Shown piece after piece: positions 32,948 to 42,838 of a stretch of DNA of 64,000 bases; the first letter of the stretch is position 1, and every line of letters begins with the position of its first letter. Position numbers and translations under genes: made by a program. The notes beneath the pieces are model-generated. The model was not told where the DNA came from. It searched no databases and saw only the letters and a list, made by a program, of their open reading frames with translations. This DNA is from Noviherbaspirillum aridicola (GTDB lineage Bacteria > Pseudomonadota > Gammaproteobacteria > Burkholderiales > Burkholderiaceae_D), in NCBI RefSeq assembly GCF_019656455.1, contig NZ_BPMK01000003.1, forward strand, positions 248,001 through 312,000. Reading direction: 5' to 3'.

Positions 32948-34315
32948 TCAGCGCAGACCGGGCATCATGCCCTTCATGCTGCGCATCATTTTCATCATGC
33001 CGCCGCCCTTGAGCTTCTTCATCATCGACTGCATCTGCTCGAACTGCGACAGCATGCGGTTGACTTCCTGGACCTGCACGCCGGCGCCGGCGGCGATGCG
33101 GCGCTTGCGGGAGGCCTTGATCAGCTCCGGCCGGGCGCGCTCCTGCGGGGTCATCGAGTTGATGATGCCTTCCATGCGGCGCACCTGGCGCTCCGCCTGG
33201 TCCATGTCCGCATTGCCGGCCGCCTGCTGGAACTGGGCCGGCAGCTTGTCCATCAGACCGGACAGGCCGCCCATCTTCTTCATCTGGCTGAGCTGGGCCT
33301 TGAAGTCATTGAGGTCGAACTTGCCGCCGCCCTTGATCTTCTCCGCCAGGTCCTTAGCGGCGGCGACATCCACCCCCTTCTTCGCTTCCTCCACCAGGGC
33401 GAGAATGTCGCCCATGCCGAGGATGCGGTTGGCCATGCGGTTGGGATCGAAGGGCTCCAGGCCGTCCAGCTTTTCGGCCACGCCGGCGAACTTGACCGGC
33501 TTGCCGGTCACGTGGCGCACCGACAGCGCTGCACCGCCCCGGGCATCGCCGTCGAGCTTGGTGAGCACCACGCCGGTGAGCGGCAGCGCGTCGTTGAACG
33601 CCTTGGCGGTGTTGATCGCGTCCTGGCCGAGCATGGCGTCGACCACGAACAGGGTCTCGATCGGCTTGAGCGCGGCATGCAGGCCGGCGATCTCCTGCAT
33701 CATCGCCTCGTCGATGCCGAGGCGGCCGGCGGTGTCGACGATCAGCACGTCATGGTAGTGGCGGCGCGCATGGTCGAGCGCGGCGAGCGCGATGTCGACC
33801 GGCTTGTCGCTGGCCGAGGACGGGAAGAAATCGGCGCCGACCTGGGACGCCACCGTCTGCAGCTGCTGGATGGCCGCCGGGCGATAGACGTCGGCCGAGA
33901 CCGTCAGCACTTTTTTCTTCTTCTGTTCCTTCAGGTACTTGGCCAGCTTGCCGACGGTGGTCGTCTTGCCGGCGCCCTGCAGGCCGGCCATCAGGATGAC
34001 CGCGGGCGGCTGGGTGGCGAGATTGATCTGGGTCGCTTCCGGGCCGAGGTCCGCGCCCATGATCGCGGCCAGCTCGCGCTGCACGACGCCGACCAGAGCC
34101 TGGCCGGGCGTGAGGGAGCCGATCACTTCCTCGCCCATCGCCTTTTCCTTCACCTTGGCGATGAACTCCCGCACCGCGGGCAGGGCGACGTCCGCCTCCA
34201 GCAGCGCCAGTCGCACCTCGCGCAGCATTTCGGCGGTATTGGATTCGGTCAGGCGCGCTTCGCCGCGCATGGTTTTGACGACTTTCGCCAGTCTTTGGGT
34301 CAGGTTGTCGAGCAT
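32948..34315 (-). CDS. ffh: Signal recognition particle protein Ffh
   Basis: Ffh with SRP RNA targets membrane proteins to the inner membrane during translation. The 455-residue protein has the N domain, the G domain with GLQGAGKTTT and DTAGR, TKLDGDARGGAAL, and a methionine-rich M domain at the end (QMQSMMKKLKGGGMMKMM) that binds signal peptides and RNA. The ATG at 34315 (MLDNLTQRL) is the family start; a preceding in-frame codon at 34333 is less likely. It is divergent from dctB across 170 bases. Confidence 0.98.
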   Translation of the reverse strand: MLDNLTQRLAKVVKTMRGEARLTESNTAEMLREVRLALLEADVALPAVREFIAKVKEKAMGEEVIGSLTPGQALVGVVQRELAAIMGADLGPEATQINLATQPPAVILMAGLQGAGKTTTVGKLAKYLKEQKKKKVLTVSADVYRPAAIQQLQTVASQVGADFFPSSASDKPVDIALAALDHARRHYHDVLIVDTAGRLGIDEAMMQEIAGLHAALKPIETLFVVDAMLGQDAINTAKAFNDALPLTGVVLTKLDGDARGGAALSVRHVTGKPVKFAGVAEKLDGLEPFDPNRMANRILGMGDILALVEEAKKGVDVAAAKDLAEKIKGGGKFDLNDFKAQLSQMKKMGGLSGLMDKLPAQFQQAAGNADMDQAERQVRRMEGIINSMTPQERARPELIKASRKRRIAAGAGVQVQEVNRMLSQFEQMQSMMKKLKGGGMMKMMRSMKGMMPGLR

Positions 34316-34487
34316 GGGATGAAATAGTGTCAAGAAACGGAGGGCGACGGCACGGACGGCGCGTCGGAGAATGGCTTCATTCTACCCGATGGCGCCCGGC
34401 GAACGGCCGTCAGGCGCGCCGCAGTCCATGCGCAGCGGGTAATATTGCGCACGGCGCGCGGCCGGGCACAGGGGGAAAAGCAGGGGA

Positions 34488-36258
34488 ATGAAATTCGGAA
34501 AACAGTCCGCATGGAGCGCGGCCGCCGTCGCGCTGGCGATCGCACTCGTGGCCGGCGTCTACCTGGTGGCGGCGCAGCGGGCGCGGCAGGACATACACGC
34601 GGCCGCCGGACGGCAGCTGCAGATCGTCGCGCTCGACCTGGAGTCGGTGCTGGAGCGCTTCGAGAGCCTGCCGTTCGCGCTGTCCTTCCACCCCGATCTT
34701 GCGCGCGTGCTGGAGCGGCCGCAGGACGAGGCGCTCATCCGACGGGTCAACCAGACGCTGCAATCGGTGCAGCGACAGGCGCGGGTCAGCGCCATCTACC
34801 TGATGGATGAGAACGGGCTCACCCTCGCATCGAGCAACTGGCAGCAGCCGTACAGCTTCGTCGGAAAGAATTTCTCCTTCCGTCCCTACTTCCGGGATGC
34901 GCTGGCGGGCGCCGCCGGCCGTTTCTACGGCATCGGCAACACGACCGGCGAGCCCGGCTATTTCATCTCGCAGCCGGTGTACCGGGGCGAACCGGAGGGA
35001 GGCACGCCGGCCGGGGTCATCGCGGTCAAGATCGCGCTCGGCGATTTCGAGCAGACCTGGGCCAGCAGCGAAGAGCCGATCGCCCTGGCCGACGCGCGCG
35101 GGGTGGTCTTCCTCAGCAATCGCGCCGACTGGCGCTACCACAGCCTGCGTCCGCTCGACGACCCGGACCAGCAGCGTCTGGTCGGCACCATGCAGTATGC
35201 GGGACAGCAGATCCTGCCGATCGCCACCCTGGCGGAAGATGCGGGGGAGCCGGTGGCGCGGCCGGTCGGCCGCCTCGGCTGGCAGCTGATGCAGTTTCCG
35301 TCGCCGTGGCGGGTGACCCGCGCCGCGCTGGCGCCGACCATCGCCGCCGCGCTGCTCCTGGTCGTGGCCGCGCTGTCCTGGTGGGCGCTGCTGCAGCGGC
35401 GGCGCCGGATGGAAGAGCGCAGCGAATCGCGCCGCGCCCTGCAGCGGGCCGCCGACGAACTGGAACAGAAGATCGCGCAGCGCACCTCCGAACTGGAAGC
35501 CAAGTACGCCAAGCTGCAGGAGGCCGAGCGGCTGCTGCGCTCCACCCAGGGCGAACTGGTCCAGGCCGGCAAGCTCGCGATGCTCGGCCAGATGGCGGCC
35601 GGCATCACGCATGAACTCAACCAGCCGCTGGCGGCGATTCGCGCCTTTGCCGACAACGCGGTGACCTTTCTCGCGCGGGGCAATGCCGACAAGGCGCGCG
35701 CGAACCTGTCCCATATCGCCGACGCCAGCGCGCGCATGGGGGCGCTGGTGGGGCAGCTCAAGGGATTTGCGCGCAAGAGCGACGTGGTGGCGGGCGTCGA
35801 CCTGGTGCACGCGCTGCGCACCTCGGTGATGCTGCTCGATAACGAGATCCGGCGGCTCGCGCCGGCGCTGGACATCGATGCTCCCGACCGGCTGCTGGTG
35901 CCCGGCGATCCCGTCCGCGTCGAACAGGTGCTGATCAATCTCCTGCGCAACGCGCTCGATGCCGTCGAGGAGCGCGACCACCGGCACATCAGCGTCCGCA
36001 TGCGGTGCGAGGGCGACGAGGCGGTGGTCGGCATCCGCGACTCCGGCGCCGGCATCGCGCAGCAGGTGGCGCGGCATCTGTTCGAGCCGTTTTTCACGAC
36101 CAAGCCATCGGGCAAGGGTCTGGGGCTCGGGCTGGCGATTTCGTCGTCGATCGTGCAGGCGATGAACGGCCGGCTCGAGGCGCGCAACACGGAGCAGGGC
36201 GGGGCGGAGTTCATTCTTCGCCTGCCTTTGCGGTCAGAGGTTAAACAGGGAGAAGCCC

Positions 36259-36269
<11 letters not shown>
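34488..36269 (+). CDS. dctB: C4-dicarboxylate sensor histidine kinase DctB
   Basis: This 593-residue sensor has a first membrane span (10-30), a double-PAS-like periplasmic domain (about 35-285) with the SFRPYFRDAL motif of DctB-type sensors, a second span (about 287-305), a coiled linker, and a kinase core with the phospho-His motif GITHELNQPLAAIRAF and an ATP domain ending GKGLGLGLAIS. DctB senses succinate and other dicarboxylates and phosphorylates DctD. The dctA transporter gene is not in the window. The ligand is inferred from family likeness. It overlaps dctD by 11 bases. Confidence 0.88.
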
Positions 36270-37590
<1,321 letters not shown>

Positions 37591-37668
37591 GACGCGGCGC
37601 CCCGGCGGCATGGGGTTGGCCGGTGTACATGGTGTAAACTCGAACTCCGGTTACCTGACGCATCGACG

Positions 37669-38478
37669 ATGCATACAATTCTTTTCATTCTGGCGGCGCT
37701 GCTCTACATCGGTTCGGCCCTTCTGCCCAGCGGACAGCGCGCGGCCATCTCCGCCGCCACCGCGCTCGGCTGGCTGCTGCATGGCGGCGCCCTCTGGGCC
37801 GACATGGTGCAGCCGGGCGCGCTGCGCATCGGCTTCGCGATGGTGCTGTCGGCCACGCTCTGGATCTCGGTCGCGGCCTACTGGCTGGAAAACCGCAATC
37901 TCTCGCTCGACGGGCTGCGCGTGCTGGTGCTGCCATGCGCCGCGCTCGCAGTGATCCTGCCGGCGGCGTTCCCCGGCGCGCTCGTGCCGCTCGAGGGCAA
38001 GTCCTCGCTGTTCCCCTGGCATGTCGCGATCGCCATCCTCGCCTACAGCACGCTGACCATCGCCGCCTTCCACGCGGTGCTGATGGCGCTGCAGGAGTCG
38101 CGGCTGCACGCGCCGGCCGAGGCAGGCCGCCGCGACTGGCTCGCGCTGGCCATCGACCGCCTGCCGGCGCTGCTGACGATGGAAAAACTGCTGTTCCGCC
38201 TGATCGGCTTCGGCTTCGGCCTGCTGACGCTGACCGTGGTCTCCGGCATCGGCTTTTCGGAGCAGCTGTTCGGCACGCCGTTCAAGCTGGACCACAAGAA
38301 TGCGTTCACCATGCTGTCCTGGCTGCTGTTCGGCGCGCTGCTCGCCGGGCGACTGTGGCGCGGCTGGCGCGGCAAGACCGCGCTGCGTTTCACGCTCACC
38401 GGTTTCGCCACCCTGTTGCTGGCCTATGTCGGCAGCCGGTTCGTGCTGGAAGTCGTGCTGCACCGGAGCCTGGCATGA
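37669..38478 (+). CDS. ypjD: YpjD/CcsA-like cytochrome c assembly membrane protein
   Basis: This 269-residue inner-membrane protein has about eight hydrophobic segments and conserved histidines in LLHGG and FPWHVAIAILAYS, the pattern of the CcsA/HemX-like family linked with cytochrome c assembly. Proteobacterial YpjD commonly lies beside ffh; here dctBD intervene. Its exact role is not known. It overlaps the next gene by ATGA, so it begins a chain of coupled genes reaching to ampD. Confidence 0.82.
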   Translation: MHTILFILAALLYIGSALLPSGQRAAISAATALGWLLHGGALWADMVQPGALRIGFAMVLSATLWISVAAYWLENRNLSLDGLRVLVLPCAALAVILPAAFPGALVPLEGKSSLFPWHVAIAILAYSTLTIAAFHAVLMALQESRLHAPAEAGRRDWLALAIDRLPALLTMEKLLFRLIGFGFGLLTLTVVSGIGFSEQLFGTPFKLDHKNAFTMLSWLLFGALLAGRLWRGWRGKTALRFTLTGFATLLLAYVGSRFVLEVVLHRSLA

Positions 38479-38705
38479 AATACCTGCTCATCGCGCTGCT
38501 GGTGGTGGCGGTGCTGTTCTGGCTGAGCCGGCTGCGCGCCCGCGGTCCGGGTCCGGATCGGCAGGCGCGCCGGCCGGCGCAGGGTGAGCCGATGCTGCAG
38601 TGCGCGCTCTGCGGCGCGCATTTTCCCGAGTCGGAGGCGGTGAATTCGGCATCCGGCAAGGTCTACTGTTCCGAACAGCACCGGCTGCGGCATGAACCCC
38701 GCTAG
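38475..38705 (+). CDS. PP0621 family small zinc-ribbon membrane protein
   Basis: The 76-residue product has one N-terminal hydrophobic segment (3-17), a basic linker and a C-terminal zinc ribbon with CALCG and, about 20 residues later, the YCSEQHR motif. It matches the PP0621 family, of unknown function, which precedes pilS in many beta- and gammaproteobacteria. The ATG at 38475 overlaps the ypjD stop by four bases, and the end overlaps pilS by 14 bases. A link to pilus control is suggested only by position. Confidence 0.8.
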   Translation: MKYLLIALLVVAVLFWLSRLRARGPGPDRQARRPAQGEPMLQCALCGAHFPESEAVNSASGKVYCSEQHRLRHEPR

Positions 38706-40437
38706 CTCCGCCGGCGCCGGAGCGGGGCCGGTTCTTCCCCCTCCCGCCACGTCAGACATGCCGCCCGCGCGCACCGACATTCCCCTCAACAGCGATACCC
38801 GCGAGACCTTCTGGCGCACGCTGCAGACCTTCTGCGTCACCCGCATCGTGATCGCCGTCGTGCTGCTGGCCTATGTCGCGTTCAACCAGATCAAGGACGC
38901 CCGCACCGCGCTGGCCGTGCCCGGCTGGGAAACCTGCCTCGGCTACCTGGCCCTGGCGATCGGCTTCGCCGCGGCGTGTGCCTACCGGCGCCGTCATTTC
39001 ATGTGGCAGCTGCTGTCCCAGATCGTGGTCGACCTGGTTGCCATTTCTCTGCTCTACGTCGCCGCCGGCGGCGCCCGCAGCGGCCTGGCCATCCTGTACC
39101 TGTTCCCGCTGGCGGGCGCGGCGATCCTCGCGCCGCTGGTGCTGGCGCTGTTCTTCGTCTCGCTCGTGACCCTGCTGCTGCTGTTCGAGAGCGGATGGCA
39201 GCTGCTGCAGGGCGCGGCCGAAGTATCTCCCTCGCAGGCCGGCCTCTACGGCGCGGCGTTCTTTGCCGCGATCTTCCTGATCAACCGGCTGGCCGCGCGC
39301 CTGATCAGAGAGGAAGACCTGGCGGCCCGGCGCGGCCAGGACCTGCACCTGCAGGAAGCGGTCAACCAGCTCGTGATCGCCGACATGGACGACGGCGTGC
39401 TGGTGGTGAATGCCGAGGGCCGCGTGGTGGCCGGCAATCCGGCGGCCGAGCGCATGCTCGGGCTGCCGCTCGGCGACCGCTCGGCGCGGCCCGCGTTGCA
39501 TGCGTCGCCGGCGCTGGCGCCGATCGCCCAGGCCTTCGACGCCTGGCGCGTGCCGGCCGAACTCGGCGGCGGCACGCAGGGACCCTTCTATATACACATC
39601 AAGCCGGACGAGGGCGCGCAGAGCGCCGCCAGCCTGCGGCAGTATGTCCAGCATCTGAAGCTGCGCTTCGTCAACGTCCAGACCCCCGGGCTTGCCGACC
39701 GCCGCACCGTCGTCTTCCTGCAGGACGTCAGCGAGATCGAGAACCGGGCGCAGCAGCTGAAGCTGGCCTCGATGGGGCGCCTCACCGCCAGCATCGCGCA
39801 TGAAGTGCGCAATCCGCTGTCGGCGATTTCCCACGCGACCTCGCTGCTGGCCGAGGACATCGTCGCCGGGCCGCAGGCGCGCCTGCTGCGCATCGTCTCC
39901 GACAATGCCGACCGGCTGAACCGGATGATCGAGGATATCCTGAAGCTGTCGCGCAAGGCGCAGGCGCACGGCGAACCGATCATGCTGGCGGGCTGGCTGC
40001 CCGACCTGCTCGCGGAATTCCGCGAAGTCCACAAGCTCGATCCCCAGCGCATTCATCTCGGGCCGATGCACGCCTATCAGGTGCGCTTCGATCCGATGCA
40101 TCTGCGCGAGGTGCTGGTCAACCTGCTCACCAATGCGCTGCGCTATGCCAGCCAGCGCCCGGGCAGCATCCGGGTGCACGCGCTGGCGCCGCAGCCGGGC
40201 CGGCTGGAACTGCATGTGCAGGACGACGGCTCGCCCATCTCGCCGGAAGTGCGGGCGCATCTGTTCGAGCCCTTCTACACCACGTCCAGCCGCGGCACCG
40301 GACTCGGCCTCTACGTCGCCCGCGAGTTGTGCCTGAATAACGGCGCGATGCTCGACTACGAGTACCGGGCGGGCGGCGATATCCAGCCGGGCGGCCGTTT
40401 CGTCATTACCTTCGGCGCCTCCGGCGCCGGCGCCTGA
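38692..40437 (+). CDS. pilS: Pilus sensor histidine kinase PilS
   Basis: PilS senses pilin in the inner membrane and controls PilR. The 581-residue protein has about six membrane spans (about 45-215), a PAS domain (about 230-345) and a kinase core with the His motif SIAHEVRNPLSAI, an N box and a GTGLGLYVAREL ATP lid. The first ATG (38692) gives a Pro/Ala-rich lead; an in-frame ATG at 38758 is also possible. The pilR gene follows 16 bases after the stop. Confidence 0.93.
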   Translation: MNPASSAGAGAGPVLPPPATSDMPPARTDIPLNSDTRETFWRTLQTFCVTRIVIAVVLLAYVAFNQIKDARTALAVPGWETCLGYLALAIGFAAACAYRRRHFMWQLLSQIVVDLVAISLLYVAAGGARSGLAILYLFPLAGAAILAPLVLALFFVSLVTLLLLFESGWQLLQGAAEVSPSQAGLYGAAFFAAIFLINRLAARLIREEDLAARRGQDLHLQEAVNQLVIADMDDGVLVVNAEGRVVAGNPAAERMLGLPLGDRSARPALHASPALAPIAQAFDAWRVPAELGGGTQGPFYIHIKPDEGAQSAASLRQYVQHLKLRFVNVQTPGLADRRTVVFLQDVSEIENRAQQLKLASMGRLTASIAHEVRNPLSAISHATSLLAEDIVAGPQARLLRIVSDNADRLNRMIEDILKLSRKAQAHGEPIMLAGWLPDLLAEFREVHKLDPQRIHLGPMHAYQVRFDPMHLREVLVNLLTNALRYASQRPGSIRVHALAPQPGRLELHVQDDGSPISPEVRAHLFEPFYTTSSRGTGLGLYVARELCLNNGAMLDYEYRAGGDIQPGGRFVITFGASGAGA

Positions 40438-40453
40438 TCAAAGAACTGTCATC

Positions 40454-41920
40454 ATGCCTGCTCCCCGTATCCTGGTTGTCGACGACGAAGCCGACCTGCG
40501 CGAACTGCTCGAAATCACGCTGGTGCGCATGGGCCTGGACGTCGACGCCGCCGAATGCCTCGACACCGCGCGCCATCTTCTCGGCCGGCACGACTACGCG
40601 CTGGTCCTGACCGACATGCGCCTGCCCGACGGCTCCGGCATCGAGCTCGTGCGCGAAGTCAGCGGCGCGCACTGCACCCCGATCGCCGTCATCACCGCCT
40701 TCGGCAGCACCGACAATGCGGTGGCCGCGCTCAAGGCCGGCGCCTTCGACTATCTGTCCAAGCCGGTCGGCCTCGACCAGCTGCGGCTGCTGGTGCAGTC
40801 GGCGCTGCGCATGCAGCCCGGCGCCGTCGCCGACGCGAGGACCGAGCGCGCGCCGGCGTCGCGCCTGATCGGCGAATCGGCGGTCATGCGCGATCTGCGC
40901 GCGCAGATCCAGCGGCTGGCACGCAGCATGGCGCCGGTCGCCATCACGGGCGAGTCCGGCAGCGGCAAGGAGCTGGCCGCGCGCGACATTCATGCCCACA
41001 GCGCGCGCGCGGACAAGCCCTTTGTTGCCGTCAACTGCGGCGCGATTCCCGAGGCGCTGATGGAGGCGGAATTCTTCGGCTATCGCAAGGGCGCTTTCAC
41101 CGGCGCGGCCGACGACCGCGACGGGTTCTTCCAGGCGGCCAACGGCGGCACCCTGATGCTCGACGAGGTCGCCGACCTGCCGCTGCCCATGCAGGTCAAG
41201 CTGTTGCGCGCCATACAGGAACGCCGGGTGCGCAAGGTCGGCGCCACCGTCGAGGAGCCGGTGGACGTGCGCATCGTCAGCGCCACCCACCAGGACCTGG
41301 CGCAATGCGTCGAGCAGGGGCGTTTCCGGCAAGACCTCTATTACCGCCTCAACGTGATCGAGCTGCGCCTGCCGCCGCTGCGCGAGCGGCGGGAAGACGT
41401 CGCGCTGCTGGCCGAGACGCTGCTCGCGCGCCTGTCGCCGGCCGGCCAGACGGCGCGGCTGTCGGCGGCGGCGCTCGATGCCCTGTGCGGCTATGCCTTC
41501 CCCGGCAACGTGCGCGAACTCGAAAACATCCTCGAACGCGCGCTCGCATTCGCCAACGACGGCATCATCGAACCGGCGGACCTGGCGCTGAAGGCCGCAT
41601 TCGTTCCGGCCGCGTCCACGCCGTCGCCCGCGCCCACACCTGCGCCCGCCGCCATCGCCGCGGCCGCTGCCACCGCCCCGGGCACGGCGGCGGCACCGGC
41701 GACTGCCGAACCGGCCGTCGCGCAGTCATCGGCGGCGCCGGCCGACGCCGAGCTGCCGGCTTCCCTGCCGGATCATCTCGATCAGGTCGAGCGCGAGATC
41801 ATACTGCGCGCGCTCGCGCGCACCCGCTTCAACCGGACCCAGGCCGCCGAACTGCTCGGCATCAGCTTCCGCCAGCTGCGCTACCGGATGCAGCGTCTGT
41901 CCATACACGAACCGGAATGA
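40454..41920 (+). CDS. pilR: Pilus response regulator PilR (sigma54 activator)
   Basis: PilR turns on pilA from a sigma54 promoter. The 488-residue protein has a receiver with Asp54, an AAA+ domain with GESGSGKE as Walker A and an intact GAFTGA loop, and a C-terminal Fis-type HTH (TQAAELLGISFRQLRYRM). Between the AAA+ and HTH domains is an unusually long Ala/Pro-rich linker of about 55 residues (around 380-435). The pilA gene is not in the window. The stop overlaps the ampD start. Confidence 0.93.
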   Translation: MPAPRILVVDDEADLRELLEITLVRMGLDVDAAECLDTARHLLGRHDYALVLTDMRLPDGSGIELVREVSGAHCTPIAVITAFGSTDNAVAALKAGAFDYLSKPVGLDQLRLLVQSALRMQPGAVADARTERAPASRLIGESAVMRDLRAQIQRLARSMAPVAITGESGSGKELAARDIHAHSARADKPFVAVNCGAIPEALMEAEFFGYRKGAFTGAADDRDGFFQAANGGTLMLDEVADLPLPMQVKLLRAIQERRVRKVGATVEEPVDVRIVSATHQDLAQCVEQGRFRQDLYYRLNVIELRLPPLRERREDVALLAETLLARLSPAGQTARLSAAALDALCGYAFPGNVRELENILERALAFANDGIIEPADLALKAAFVPAASTPSPAPTPAPAAIAAAAATAPGTAAAPATAEPAVAQSSAAPADAELPASLPDHLDQVEREIILRALARTRFNRTQAAELLGISFRQLRYRMQRLSIHEPE

Positions 41921-42501
41921 TGAAACGATTTGCGATCGGCGCGGACGGCTGGGCCGACGGCGTCACCCGTCTCGACTCGCCCAACTTCGATGCGCGCGCC
42001 GAAGGCACCGCGATCGACCTGCTGGTCATCCACAACATCAGCCTGCCGCCCGGCCAGTTCGGCGGATCGTATGTGGGCGACCTGTTCCTGAACTGCCTCG
42101 ACTGCGACGCGCATCCGTATTTCGACCAGCTGCGCACGCTGCGCGTCTCCGCCCACTTCCTCATCCGTCGCGACGGCGAGGTCATGCAGTTCGTCGCGGC
42201 CGGCAACCGCGCCTGGCATGCGGGATTGTCCAGCTTCCGCGGACGCGAACGCTGCAATGACTTCTCGATCGGCATCGAGCTCGAAGGCACCGACTTCGAA
42301 GCCTTCGAGGACGCGCAGTATGCCGCGCTGGCCGATCTCACCGCGGCGCTCCTCGAGCGCTACCCCCTGACTGCAGTCACAGGGCATGAACACATCGCCC
42401 CCGGCCGCAAGACCGACCCCGGTCCGCACTTCGACTGGGCCCGTTATCGCAAGTCCTTGATTCGCAAAGACGGCGCCGAGCCGCTCGATTTTCCTTCCTG
42501 A
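41917..42501 (+). CDS. ampD: 1,6-anhydro-N-acetylmuramyl-L-alanine amidase AmpD
   Basis: AmpD cuts the peptide from anhydro-muropeptides in the cytoplasm during cell-wall recycling. The 194-residue protein has the amidase_2 fold with zinc ligands in VIHNISLPP, GHEHIAPGRKTDPG and the closing FDW. The start is one of two adjacent ATGs at 41917 and 41920; the first overlaps the pilR stop (ATGA). Loss of AmpD raises AmpC beta-lactamase in other bacteria; no ampC or ampR is seen here. Confidence 0.95.
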   Translation: MMKRFAIGADGWADGVTRLDSPNFDARAEGTAIDLLVIHNISLPPGQFGGSYVGDLFLNCLDCDAHPYFDQLRTLRVSAHFLIRRDGEVMQFVAAGNRAWHAGLSSFRGRERCNDFSIGIELEGTDFEAFEDAQYAALADLTAALLERYPLTAVTGHEHIAPGRKTDPGPHFDWARYRKSLIRKDGAEPLDFPS

Positions 42502-42563
42502 ACGCGGGAAAAAGTCAACCCGCAAAACGCCTTTCCGCGTCCCCGGGGCGATAAAAAAAGATA

Positions 42564-42592
42564 TTGCGTGACTGCTCATCGGGCACTAGAAT
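42564..42592 (+). promoter_or_regulatory. Sigma70 promoter of nrdAB
   Basis: TTGCGT (42564-42569), a 17-base spacer and TAGAAT (42587-42592). The -10 box lies inside the first NrdR-type box, so a bound NrdR would block RNA polymerase directly. Confidence 0.65.
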
Positions 42593-42632
42593 TAGTCCCA
42601 ATCGTGACCCGTACCACTATATATAGTGGTAC
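42583..42632 (+). promoter_or_regulatory. Tandem NrdR boxes upstream of nrdA
   Basis: Box 1 is ACTAGAATTAGT (42585-42596); box 2 is a perfect 22-base palindrome (42611-42632) with the core CACTATATATAGTG. Their centres are 31 bases apart, three helical turns, as is known for NrdR operators. NrdR represses class I reductase genes when ATP/dATP levels are high. Confidence 0.85.
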
Positions 42633-42838
42633 AGCGATCCCCGAAAATGGGCTGTTCAGAAGCGCCTCGATCAGAGACGCAGTGGGCGAGCATGAACAGC
42701 TCTCCCTTTCGCAATCCATTTCATGCGGCACTCGCCGCGGGGGCGGATTTGCATGATCGTCATGAACGCTGGCGGCGGCCGCCGTTCCAATCAATAACCA
42801 TCTGCAGCGCACGCTGTCGAGATACATCAGGAGGCGAG

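Noticed and set aside
42626-42838. A longer NrdA starting inside the second NrdR box
   Set aside because: The strong AGGAGG site before 42839 and the operator and promoter position make translation from there unlikely.
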